From the NCBI GenBank assembly GCA_035048815.1, contig JAUCBN010000035.1, forward strand, positions 8,692,501 to 8,756,500: a stretch of DNA of 64,000 bases, written 5' to 3'. The notes below the pieces were generated by a model. It was not told the origin of the DNA. It did not search any database and saw only the letters and a list, made by a program, of their open reading frames with translations. Every line of letters starts with the position of its first letter. Positions within the stretch are counted from its first letter, which is position 1. The DNA comes from Abelmoschus esculentus. Taxonomy: Eukaryota; Streptophyta; Magnoliopsida; Malvales; Malvaceae. Below are positions 24,545 to 36,339 of the stretch, piece after piece. The position numbers and the translations under genes were made by a program.

Positions 24545-24731
24545 TAATATTATCGGTCGGTTCGGTTACACGAATTTTTTTAAAATTAAAAACCGTAACC
24601 GAACCGATATTCTATAATTAAAAAAACCCGAAACCGAAACCGATTTATTCGGTTCGGTTAATCAAAATTTCGGTTCGGTTATTCAATTTTTGGGTTCGGA
24701 TTCGGTTTTTCGGTTTTCTTGCACACCCCTA

Positions 24732-24739
24732 CTTGTTAT
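24732..24739. repeat. Right 8-bp target site duplication (CTTGTTAT) of the hAT element
   Basis: CTTGTTAT follows the right terminus ..ACCCCTA and matches 2171-2178 exactly. Confidence 0.9.
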
Positions 24740-24746
24740 GATTTTA

Positions 24747-24754
24747 TGGCCCAA
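24747..24754 (-). promoter_or_regulatory. Displaced site II-type motif (TTGGGCCA) of the S2 promoter
   Basis: TTGGGCCA on the minus strand lies 8 bp beyond the right-hand target duplication of the hAT element. Site II elements (TGGGCC/T) bind TCP factors in ribosomal protein promoters. Removing the hAT and one duplication would place this motif about 130 bp upstream of the S2 ATG. The assignment is inferred from motif and position only. Confidence 0.5.
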
Positions 24755-25282
24755 TTACTCTTGGATTAAGCATTTCATGCAACATGTAGGAATCTCCTGA
24801 GGTTGATGTGTAAGCAAATGATTTAACTGCTGAAAACCTAAATTTAACACTTAATTGTATGAATACAGTTACTTCAAATATAATCTAAATCTAAGAATTG
24901 TATTAAAAAGGGGAAATATATAAATAATAAAATAATGTATGAATATTTCAAATATTAAAAAAAATAATTTTATAATCTAATCAAATATTGAACAATAAAA
25001 ATAATTAAATAGTTATTTGTTAATTTTAAACACTTTTATGTAATTATTATTAGTAAATTATTCTAGTAAAAACAAAAATATAATTATTTTTATATATTTT
25101 TTTATTTTTTAAATAATTAAACAGTTATTCATTAATTTTATTAAACACTTTTATATAATTAATTAATTAAATTAATTAATACAGTCCGCTAATTATCAAA
25201 ATAATACATATTACAATTAACTTTTTTGCTAAACACCTTAGTTGTTGTACATGAAATGATAATAATGGTTATTGTCATTAGT

Positions 25283-25484
25283 CGAAAAATTATATTATGG
25301 GTCAGTCTCATCATTTGTCTATGGGACCAACCAATAAAAAATATTTACTTCATCAATTTTTCTATGTCATAATTTTTTTTAATTGAATCTTCACTTGGAA
25401 AATTAAAAAATAATAAGGTAGACAGCTTCTATTGGTTGGTCCCATGGATGACGTGATGGGACTGACCCATGATATAATTTCTCG
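25283..25484. mobile_element. MITE with about 54-bp terminal inverted repeats
   Basis: The left arm 25283-25336 (CGAAAAATTATATTATGGGTC...GGGACCAACCAATA) and right arm 25430-25484 are inverted copies with a few mismatches around an AT-rich core of about 95 bp. There is no coding capacity. The long arms suggest a Mutator-like or foldback-type MITE. I could not define a clear target duplication. Confidence 0.7.
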
Positions 25485-26130
25485 TTTTAACCTCTGAATA
25501 ATTTAATTTATTTTTTTAATGATCTCATCTAAAAATTTAACTATTTAACTTATTTTTATTTTTAAATAATTTAGATAAATATATAAGAAAAAGTGATCAA
25601 ATTACATATAGATTATAATAATCTAATTTTGAATTATCCAAAAATCTAAATAAACAATGTGACTTTTACTGCATTGAGATTAACTATTATCATGATCCTT
25701 CATCTTTTGGTTGTAGTCTATTTTAATACAATTACTTACTACTTTAACCATTTCAAGTTATTTTTTCATTTAATTTGGACTCTTAACATGTATATTTTTA
25801 TTTTCTTTACTCTTAACTCATTTATTGCATGTATATCATCGTCGTCGTCATTACTATTAATATTGTTTTCTTATAGTTAATATAATAATAATAATACATG
25901 ATATAATATATTTTCTTCTATTTATTATTATTATCCTCATTTTCATTGTTATATATTATCATTATTATTATGGTTTATTTTTAAAATTTTAGTTAACTAC
26001 TGATAATCTGAAAAATTAAATATATATTTCGAATATTAAGAAATTTGATATCTAAAAAGTGAATGTTCAATTTTTCATATAAAATACGAATCTGATATCC
26101 AAAAATATATAACCCTAATGGCATGGTATG

Positions 26131-26722
26131 TAGGGGTGTAAACAAGTGGAGTTAAACTCGAGCAGTGTTAAGCTCGGTTCGGTTCGTTAAGACTTTCAGT
26201 TGAGTTTGAACTTGACTAATTTTAAACAAACTGGAAAATTTTGAGCTAGGTTCGGCTCGTTAAGAACTCGAGTTGAGCTTAAGCTTTATTCGAGCCTAGT
26301 CGAGTCAAGTATTAACCGGTCTTTGACCGTGTTAGACTTGAGTAACTCTTATCTGTTACATCTAGAAAGCTAAACGGAAAAAAAAAAAAAACTTTGATAC
26401 ACAACTTGTATAAATTCAAGCTTGTTAATTTTAGGTTTTAGTGTGTTAATTTAGGGTTTAAGACTTATATTTAGAGTTTAGGTTTTATGGTCTGAAGTTT
26501 AAATTTTTAAATTTTAAATTTTAAAAAATAAAATAAATATTTATATTTTCGAGTAGCTCGTAAGCTTTTCGAGTTGGGTATCATGTAGCTTGGTTCGACT
26601 CGTCAAAAACTTGAGCCGAGTTCAAGCTTGAATCAAGTTCAATCGAATTAAGTTTTAACCAAACTTTGATCGAGTCGAACTCGAGTAACTCACAATTTGT
26701 CTCATCTCATTTTATAACCCTA
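26131..26722. mobile_element. Probable old hAT-like non-autonomous element
   Basis: The ends TAGGGGTGTAAA and TTTATAACCCTA are imperfect inverted repeats of the common plant hAT type. The flanks ATGGTATG and CTGATATG agree at 6 of 8 positions, as an eroded duplication would. Internal GAGTTGAGCTT and CTCGAGTAACTC motifs repeat near both ends. Confidence 0.5.
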
Positions 26723-29700
26723 CTGATATGTATTAGAGATGGGCATATGGAGTAAAATGACTTGTAAATCCTAGATCCGATATTAAAATATTCGTTATAC
26801 TTCAGGGATCAATCATGCAATTATCCCTACTTTTTGCACATGAAATCATTTAAATATCCCTGATGTTTAACGCCTTCACATTTATTGTTCTGACTTACTG
26901 AGTTAAATATTTCCAACTGAGTGACTCAGCATAGCTTTAACGGCAAGGACTCTGTGTCATTATTGATCATAGACGAATACTATTTTTGTGTGGTGACTGA
27001 TAGTGAAAAATGGACACACCGACTCAGTGAGTCAACCCACTGGCAAATGAAAGTCACAAACTGCCTTGTTTTGTGTGATCTGACCTGGACCATACTTCAG
27101 CAGGAGTGGAAGAACCAATTCCAAACATACTGTTCCAACAAGTTCAAATGACGATCCTGGTTTGGCTTCAAGGGAAAGATTGTTGTTTGAAAAAAAAATG
27201 GGAGAGGGGGGCTGTTTTGAATTTGTTTAAGAAGTTTGGGTTTTTCTAGACTAGGGACGAAAGGTAGAATATTTTACATAATAGGGTATATTTTTAATAT
27301 AAATTATATAAATGATCCTTAAATTATGATTCAATGTTTTATATCCCAGATTATTAAAAGTTATAAATTGATTTTTTTAATTTAAAAAATAATAAATTGG
27401 ACTGGCACTGTTAAATATTAACTAATGCAGTCATGTTACTTAACTTTGGGTGAAAATGAATTGAATTAAAAGCAATGATAAATAGAAAAGATAATTATAT
27501 CCGATTAATTTCTGGTACGTTAAAACATAATTATATTCCGTATATATTTGATTTATTCTACTTTAGTTTTTACAAATCGTTCCTATAATAAATTTTTATT
27601 ATATTATAAACGAATAAGTCAAATAACAATAATGCATATAAAAACATAATATATTATTTTATGTACTATGTATATCTACTCTGTCCAAAATTATTATTTT
27701 TATAAAATCTGATAAATTCTAATTTCTAACCGAATTAAGAATTAAAAAAAGTACTTCGATTTTGAATTTGTATGAATTGTGTCAAAGTCAAACTAGTATT
27801 TTATAATGCTGGTTGGAATAGAACTGAAAAGAATAACTTGTGTTGAGAGAGAAGACAATCACAGTGGCTTCTACAGGAAACGACAAGTTTGTCCTTTACT
27901 CAGACTTTAAATATTCATTTTAATTTTTTTATTCTGATTTTCATATTTAATAGGTTACAACAAATGAATTAAAATTGTATCTTATTCTCACATTGATATC
28001 CGAATAACACAGGTATATAAGTGCCAAAAAAACTACTTTTTCATTTGTTAGGGCTAAGGGTGTAATTTAACGCAATTTTATATATTTATATTATAAAATT
28101 AATTTTTAAAATTTTAATTATAACTATAAAAATTTAAAAAAATTATCTTAAATTTTAAAATCTATAAATTAAATTTTTAAATTAAAATTTTAATCCTAAA
28201 ATTAAAAAGTATACGTAAACTAAAGTTTATATAGTCTGTCTATCACAAAAAAATTCTTCCAAAAAAAAAAATAAAATTTAGAATAATTATATATCATATA
28301 TTCGCTGTATAATTTTTTTCACACACACATGGACAGATGTATGTTAAAACATTAGGGTGCAAGTGACTCCACTAATTTAATTAAAATATCTTTAAAAATC
28401 CATTATAGAATATAAAAATTAAAAATTTTAATCGATAATATAGAAATCGATCGCATTTGATTTTTTTTTGACAAATATTATTAAATTTTTATTAGATCCA
28501 TAAAGAATACATTTATCTTTAAGAAATAAAAAAAAATAGATTAAACAATTCAACCATTTTATAACAAAAAAAAGAAAAATAAAATTCTTATAGAATAATA
28601 CTTATTATAATATTAAAAAAACTAAACCATACAATAAACTTAAATCTTAGCCCGTCCGTGCATATACATGACTCTTGATTATTTAAAATTTATTATTAAT
28701 ATAAATATAAAAAAATATATTTTAAATTTTTTTAATCAAGTAGATTTTAGATATATAATTTATAAAATTTAATTATTTAAAATATTTAATATAATTATAG
28801 TTAAAATTTAAAAAAATTAACTTTAAAAAATTAATAAAAGATAATATTTTTAAGACGAAGGGAGTAAAATTTACCGATTTGAACCCTAAAATAAAATCTG
28901 TCGCATGTCTTGCTCGGTGTCTTTCCTGTGTTCTACTCTTACTCCAGTGATTTTTATTATCAAATGTTTTAATTTATTTTAAAATATATTAATAAAAGAA
29001 CAGCAGGCATTATTTTAAAAGTATTTTTATTGGAACAAAGAAAAGGTAACGGAACTCCAAAATTAACCCACAGAGACAAAAAGCCAACGCCAAGGTCGAG
29101 GGAGAATCAACAGCCTAGCAAATGGGAATCATTTTAACTCAAGGTCTTACATCAACTTTAATTTCAAAGGTTACTTTTATTATTTTAAATATATATTTTA
29201 AAAATTAAATTAATTTAAACCAGTGACATTTTAAATAAATATGTACAAATTAAAATTAGAATATAATAAATTATTCATCATTCATTTTTTTATTTTAGTT
29301 GTTAAGCTTTTAAATTTTTTATTTAATAACTGAATTTTTTATATTAAATGTTTTTTGTAATTCAAAAATATTTTATTATTATTTTAGTATGATATGACAT
29401 TTATTAATATTATTTAATATAAAAATAATTTAAAAAATCAAATCGTTCATCGGTTACTATTCGTTGCTATCATCGACAGACATAAATGATGGTTACTCGA
29501 TCTTATATTTTATCATTCATTTTGTCTAATTTTTTGAGTTTAAATTCAACCTCTATTTTACTAAAAAAAGTATCCCAAAATCCATGAAAATAAGATCGAA
29601 AGTAAGGAAATCGAACGTTTATATTGCGATTCATGAGTTTTAAGATATTTTTTAGGGAAACAACTACCAGATTTGAATTCAGTGCGTCAAAACGAATAAT

Positions 29701-32611
29701 TTTATATAATTTAGGTTAAACAAAACACGGATTTTAAAGGTGATCGATATTAACAAGAGACAATAATTATTTAGAATATTTTTAAAAAATATGAAAAAAA
29801 TTATTTTATTATTTATTTTAAATATTTAATAGTATTAAAAATTTAAAAATAATAATAAAATATTTATAAATAACAAAAACATTTATATAATTATTAAATA
29901 TAAAATTCTAAAAATTGAATGATCAAAACTATATATTTTATCCTTAAAATTATTTGTTAAATGATTTAAGTGGGAAGAATTATATAAAGTGTGCGTGAGT
30001 TATTTACTCTTGTTAAAATACTTTAACTTGTTTTTCATTACTCACTCTAATTGTTTATAATATAAATACAATAATTTGTCAATTATGAGACTCTCTGTAA
30101 CGAGCGGACCTTCTTGACTCGTTCCCCAGTCACCACCCAGCGACACAAACAGAAAGACTCTTATTGGGTGAGTGAAAGGACACTGAGTCAGCTGAGTTCA
30201 ACTCACTGCCTTCCTTGTTTCGTGTGAGCTGACTTACGTGGAACATTATTGTACGAAGCTGGATGTACATTTGTAGAACCACTTCCAAAACATTCAAATG
30301 AAAATCATACGTTCAAAATATTCAAATTAACATCATACTTGTTTCAAAATAGTATATTAATATAATTCAAAGTTATATAAAATAAAGATTTGGTTGAAAG
30401 AGTAAGATTAAGAATGAGAGAGCTTAAATATGTAATACGAATTTTATTTTGTATAAATTACATAAAATTCTCTCTAGATAAAGAATTAAAACCAATCAAA
30501 CAAAAGTTCGGATCAAATATAAATACGAAATCCATTAATCTGTCTAGTGACTAAAGATAATGATAAAATTATTTATAGTTTAAAAAGGTTAATTAACCCA
30601 CTTGATTTATTGTAATATGTGATTTTTAGAAGAATTGAATGAGGTTTTTAAGGAATTGGTATAATTTTTTTATGGAAATATTAGATTTGATCTGATTCAA
30701 GAAGAAAATAAGATTTAAAGTTAAAGGGGGTAAAACGCAAATGTTTGAAAGTGGGAGAAATTTATAAATAAATTAATTTTTAAAAGATTTAACTAGGAAA
30801 ATAAAAGCGAAAAACAATTCTTCAAAGGTTGGCAAGTGATTTTTTTAATCAATTATAATAGTTATAGTAGGCATTTGTTTTAGAATATACTTTCAATCAT
30901 TGGAAATAGATCACTCAATCACTATGCAGCATTTGGTAGTCAAACCCGTTACCTTCAGAAATAATAGTCATTTTATTAATTACTAATGTAAAGTAAGATG
31001 GTTCGTACATGAATTTATGTATTATAATAAAATAATGGATTCATTTTAAACTTTGAAGCAGTTGCAAGGATTGGTTTTAGAGGAAGGTATGAAATAAATA
31101 CACTCATTACTCAACTAGCAAAGGATAAACCATTAATAATGAGCTGTTTGAGTGCAGTATTTATAATTAGTATGTTATTTGTTTGTATTTGGTATTATAT
31201 GAGAGAAAAAAACCCAGAAATTAAAAAAAATCAAAACCCAAGCCAATGGTTGAGTGAGACAACGAAACTCAGCTTCCCAAGAGTAACTACAGACCCCAGT
31301 CCAAGGAAATAAATACCCACCCAACACCGAAGAGGAAGCAATGAAACAACAAACAACATGCAGGCTGCAGCTTTCATTTGAATAATTCCTGTGACTTACC
31401 CTTAACGAGGTTGCACGCATGCTCTTACATTTATTTATTTGTTTAATACTATTTTTTTGAAATATGTTAATTGGACAGCATTTAATATGGGATTTGTGTT
31501 TTCGATTTATGGAGGATTTGTTTTATGTGGGGTGTATTTATATCTGTTGTGATTTATAATTTTAAAGTTTGATCTATTCGTCTTATAGGACAGTAATTTT
31601 ACCTGAATCCGTCAAGTTTCGATTTGATCCAATTTAATAGAGGTGTTTTATTTTTAAAAAAAATTCAGGTCATGTTGGTTTAATAAAAAAAATAAGATCG
31701 AGTTAAATCGGAATTAAATTTAGAATAAAATATTTTTGATCTAACTCAATTTGATATATTTATTATAATTTTAGATAATATTTAATATTTTTATTAATTT
31801 TTTTAAGTGAGAATAAATATTTTAATTTTCGAATCGGGTAAATGATAAAAACCTACCCATTACCATCCCTAACGTCTTAGAGGTTCAATCCACTAAATAC
31901 CTCAATTTTTACACCGCTTTCATCCCGTTTTCTCATTAGATTATGACCTCAAACCTTTAAATATATACTTAAAATGTAATTCAACTTAAAATTCCATATA
32001 AACTTTAATAAAATTTCAATTTACATCCTCACGAGTCCCGAAATTGATTAGGGTTAAATAAATTACGTATCCTCTAATCTCAAAACTTACCGTTGCAATT
32101 TCAATTTTCAAAATACCATTGTATTTTATTAGGTTTATTTTGCTAAATCTACCACTGTACTAAGTCGTAACCCCACCTAATTTATATTCAATTCTCTCAC
32201 AGTTTTTCTTCTAAAACAGATTAAAATATGATTTGAATAAACAAAGCTACACAAATTTCACAGTGCTTAGCTTCCAAATCCACACCATTCTGTCATATTA
32301 TCTAATGTAAAACCAGACACCCAAAACAGGACAAAACAAACTCTGTTTTTAAATTTACAGACAACATAGGGAAGAACAGTACCACCACTGTGTTTGCAAA
32401 TATGAGCAGAACTCTCACTGTCTGTAACTGAAACCGAGTACCCAATTATAGAAAACCTCTTAAATTTTCAAAAAAATCACCATTCAGTATGGAAAAATAA
32501 TGGAGTATAAGTTATTGTATCGGTAAAACAGTGAAGCCACCACTTTTGGTATACACAGAGGGAGCTCTGCTTTTTCAAAATCAAGAAAACCGAGCCAAAG
32601 ACTTTTTTTGC

Positions 32612-34254
32612 ATGGAGAAGGTATCAATGGGGGCAACTATAACAAGGAGAGCAAAATGGCAATTCCCACCGCCGCAGCCGACTCCGAGGATCATCCATTT
32701 TCCACGCCGGTCTCGGCGGAAAGTGTCCAAGGCGAGTCCGAGGATATCCAAAGGGATAAGGCTAGGGAGTTTGTTTGATCAAGAAAGGTCGAGAGGGGGT
32801 GTTCCGGTGGTGCTGATGAGTGACGACGAGAGGAGGAGAGGGAGAGTGGTGGCGGAAGAGGAGGAGAGAGGAAATGGAGGCGGCCTTGTTTTTGTTGAAG
32901 AAGAGAAATGGAGGTTCCAAGCTGAGATGTTGAGAGCGGAATGTAACTTGTTGAGGATGGAAAGGAAGATCGCCGTTAAGAAAACAGAAAGGAGAAGAGT
33001 TCACATGGAGAGGACCTTGAAATCCGCTGCTCAGATTTTACTTTCCGTCGGTTTCTTTTTTTCTTTTCTTTGGTTATTGTCTGTTTGGTATCGAGAAAAT
33101 ATACTGTCTGTCTCCATATGCTTAATGGCTTTATAACTTTTGTTTACAGGCAAGAAAGAACATCTGTGAAGGGAAGGACGTAAACATGGCATTACTAGAG
33201 GAGCAAATCAATGAAATAATGGAGAAAATACAGAAACTGCAGAAAAGATCAGGTGTTAAAGACTTGGAGATGAAGAAATGCAGTAACTTTGATAAAAAGG
33301 TATCTTCTCTCCAGAAACAGCTACAGAAATTGGGGTTGAAAGGACTATCAGATGAAGAAATACGTGTGAAAGAGATTCAAGACATGGCCGAATCGAGCTT
33401 GTCGATCAAAATCCGCAGCGAAGACAATGAAGAGTCTGATTTCTCATATTTTTCTTTACAACAACAATCACATAAAGTAAAAGTCTTTGAAACTTCACTG
33501 TTTTTCAAGATGGAAATCTGTGTTCCAAATTGATTTCAGGACACTTTGTTTTTGCAGGCAACTGTGTGTTCAGGGCATTGCAAGGCAGTTGTGCATAGGC
33601 TTGTGGAGCAAATTCGTGCCGAGACCGAACAATGGTCCCAGATGCAAGACATGCTGGGGATGGTAAGGGATGAGATGGAAGAATTGCATGTGTCTCGCGA
33701 TTTCTGGGAAGATCGAGCACTCGATTCCGATTATCAGATTCAATCCCTGCAATCTGCTGTAAGATTTTCATAAGTTACTTAAGAAGTACAGAAACCATCA
33801 CACATCACTTGTATTTGCTTGACATGTTGGTTGGTTACATTAGGTGAAAGAGTGGAGACAGAAAGGTCTCTCATCCGAAGCGAAGGCAATTGAGTTACAG
33901 GCACAAATCTATGTCCTTCGTCAAGAGGTGGAGAGATTGATGCAGGAAAGGGATGGAAAAATTGTAGGACCCCGTATTGCTTTACGGATCAATCAAGAAG
34001 CACAGAATGAAACAGAGAAGAGGGTACTCGTGTGTCGCTTAAAGGAAGATGATCCCGGTTCGAAGGGGCACTTAAGAGACGGAAGACAAAAGCCCCAAAC
34101 ATGCACAACTAGACTTCTCCCGATTAGACGTTCACCCCTCAGAGAAATCGGTAACACGTCAAGCTTGAAGAAACAACAGCAGCAGCAGCAGCATTGTGAA
34201 GGAACCTTGCCATTGTTTAGCCTTCATAAAGAGGAAATGAAACGCTCATCGTAG
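32612..34254 (+). CDS. Plant coiled-coil protein of unknown function, four exons
   Basis: Exons 32612-33046, 33150-33476, 33558-33758 and 33844-34254 join in phase 0 at GT..AG introns and give about 457 residues. I chose the start at the first in-frame ATG (MEKVSMGATITRR); MGAT at 32627 is the alternative. The N-terminus is basic and Pro-rich (KWQFPPPQPTPRIIHFPRR), followed by an acidic/Arg segment and EEKWRFQAEMLRAECNLLRMERK. Exons 2-4 form long charged heptad-rich helices (LLEEQINEIMEKIQKLQKR; RLVEQIRAETEQWSQMQDML; LQAQIYVLRQEVERLMQER). The tail has a six-Gln run and ends KEEMKRSS. There is no signal peptide or membrane segment. The layout resembles plant-specific coiled-coil families with a basic Pro-rich start, but I cannot name it. 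It is likely a structural or scaffold protein. Intron signals and open frames argue that it is functional. Confidence 0.85.
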
Positions 34255-35980
34255 ACGAACTGAATCAGAATCGATGATCCTATATAACAAACAGTTGGTT
34301 CACAATTATATAACGTTCGTGATTTAGACATCGATCATGCGGTCGGTCGTTGCTTTTCACTAGTTCATCGCTTCAAACCGTGCCTTAAGGCTTAAAGTGG
34401 AGTCCATGGAGGGAAAACATGGCGTGGCAAAAGGTGTAAATCTTATCTTACATTTAGCCAGAACACAGTCTTGCGCTGGCTAGTGAATTGATGTATGCGC
34501 TATGCAGATGGTAAAGGTCTTTAGAAGAATCAGCACATCTGATCTGATACGGTCAATCTTTTTAATGCCAATTGCAACGCTTAAAATTGTGCTTTAAACA
34601 CTTATTTTAAATTTTAAATCTTATGATCTAAACTTTTAAATTTTAAATTCTAATATCTAAAATTAATATTATTTAAAAGTATTATTTAAATATTAATATA
34701 ATATTTCTCATTTAAATATCTAAATCACTTAAATTTATTATAATAATTAGTATTTTTATTAATATTTATATATTAAATATATATTTTGAAATGTCTGTAA
34801 ATTATATATTCGTTATTAATTTAGTAATATCGCATGTTTTCAATTAAATATTAAAATTCTACTATTCATTATTAAAATAGTATTTTTATTAAAATAATGC
34901 ATAGCATTAATTGTATTCTCGTATTCATAAATTACTATCATATTGTATTTATTTTAACAATTAATAAGTATAAAGAGCAGAGACACGAGGGTAAAAGTAG
35001 CCTTAAAAATCGGACTCAATTGAAGCCCTGTTTGAGGATTTAAGTAGTTAAAAAATAGGTAGCTTGAGGCATGGGACATGAGTGTTGGACATTCTTTTAA
35101 ATCCTTAAGCACTATTTTACATTATTTTTTAATTAGCTTTAAGGATTAAAAATTAGTTTAAGATTAAAAAAATAAAAAAATATATAATTTTTAAGTTAAA
35201 AGTATTTTTAATTTAATTTTAAAATATTTTTTAAGAAAATAAAATTTTTAGTTTTTGAGGTGTTTGGCAAATGAGTGATAGTTGGCAGCTAGTTTTGCAT
35301 TAACTAGTTTGACCAACTGATTTGATGAGTCGATTTTATTAACTATTTATGTAAAAATATTTGATAAAACTTGATAGTTGATATGAATAAAATAATAAAT
35401 AAAGACACGATACATTTAGTTGTTAAGCACATATATATTTTATAGCACGTTAGTATTTGTTGGAGTAAAATTATTCGGATAAGATATTTTTTACAAGGAA
35501 TTAAACTTTTTAAAAGAAAATTAATGAATATTTTAGAAAATTATAAAATTTTTATTTAAATTTAATATTCACAAATATTATTTTGTTAAGATTGATATAT
35601 ACTAATATTCTTGTATAAAATCTTAACACTATAATTTTTTTTTTACTTTCGTATTTTATTATATTTTCTTAATTAAAATATTCTTAACAATCTATAACAA
35701 AAAAATGATAAAATAAAATTACCCCAATTCATCATTAGACATTGTATAAAATTTATTTTATATAAGTTTATTAAAAATAAATTAAGATTACATAAATATT
35801 CAAAAAGAGATACATATTTAAAAAAGTATTAACAAATTAAGATTAAGTTTTATGACAAGAACGTAATGGGATCATGTATGTCATTCAACATCTTATTTTG
35901 CAAATAAGCTCTTCGAAAAATTGATTATCAAACACATGCAATTCTTATTTATACCCCAAACTCACGATGAAAAAGGTTTT
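34255..35980. other. Intergenic region downstream of the coiled-coil gene
   Basis: The first few hundred bases probably hold the 3' UTR. The rest is AT-rich with no coding sequence, RNA gene or defined repeat that I can support. Confidence 0.5.
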
Positions 35981-35984
35981 AAAA

Positions 35985-36330
35985 AAAATAGTTTAAGTAT
36001 TTCACCCCTTTTTATTAGACCAAAATCATTGAATAAGATATAAAACAAAAAAACAAAAAAAACAATAAGTAAAGGCAAATAGAAATCCAAACTAAATCTA
36101 AATCCAAATAAAAGTCAAAGCATAAAATTCTAAAAACATAGACATAGGTGCATATAATAAAATCCTTATATGAAATGCATGCATAAAACTACTCATCTCT
36201 ATCTCCATCATCATTCTCATCCTCATCTTTATCATCATGAGTTTGGGATTGACGCCATTCATCATGGAAGCTAATAACCGACATACTCATTAAGAGTTAT
36301 TGTTTTTCATGAGAGGTCATGCAAGTGATA
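35985..36330 (-). mobile_element. Decayed 3' remnant of a SIRE-like Copia
   Basis: Resembles 15410-15760 of the minus-strand Copia: a TTAGACCAAAATCATTGAATAA stretch, CATAGACATAGGTGCATA, ATGAATGCAT-like sequence, then a TCATCATCATTCTCATCCTCATC run that corresponds to the Asp-rich end of the third ORF. It is diverged and much older than the two full copies. Confidence 0.5.
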
Positions 36331-36339
36331 AGAGCACCA

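Larger units (their letters stand above)
2179..24731 (-). mobile_element. hAT-type DNA transposon, gutted and filled by nested retrotransposons
   Basis: The termini are TAGGGGTATGCAA on the left and TTGCACACCCCTA on the right, an inverted repeat with one mismatch. Subterminal CGGTTCGGTT/GGTTAACCG repeats lie at 2200-2340 and 24545-24720, as is usual for plant hAT elements. Perfect 8-bp target duplications flank it. The transposase gene runs on the minus strand: N-terminal remnant at 23695-23892, C-terminal remnant at 2816-3505. Everything between is retrotransposon DNA, so the BED finger and most of the catalytic core are missing. hAT-derived DNA is only about 2.4 kb of the 22.6 kb span. Confidence 0.88.
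24740..32500. other. AT-rich intergenic region
   Basis: Apart from the two MITE-like elements listed, I find no convincing coding sequence. Short frames such as 26921-27151 and 31175-31420 have no recognisable domains or splice context. Two diverged repeats of each other lie at about 26985-27165 and 30160-30310. Several poly-A, AT and TTA runs are present. Confidence 0.6.

Noticed and set aside
26921..27151. 76-codon frame in intergenic DNA
   Set aside because: No domain or splice context, and it overlaps a diverged noncoding repeat pair.
31175..31420. 81-codon minus-strand frame upstream of the coiled-coil gene
   Set aside because: No recognisable motif, and the hydrophobic end derives from AT-rich sequence. 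Not supported as a gene.
32531..32611. Upstream extension of the coiled-coil ORF to 32531
   Set aside because: The extended frame begins with a GTG, and no ATG occurs in it before 32612. It is more likely 5' UTR.
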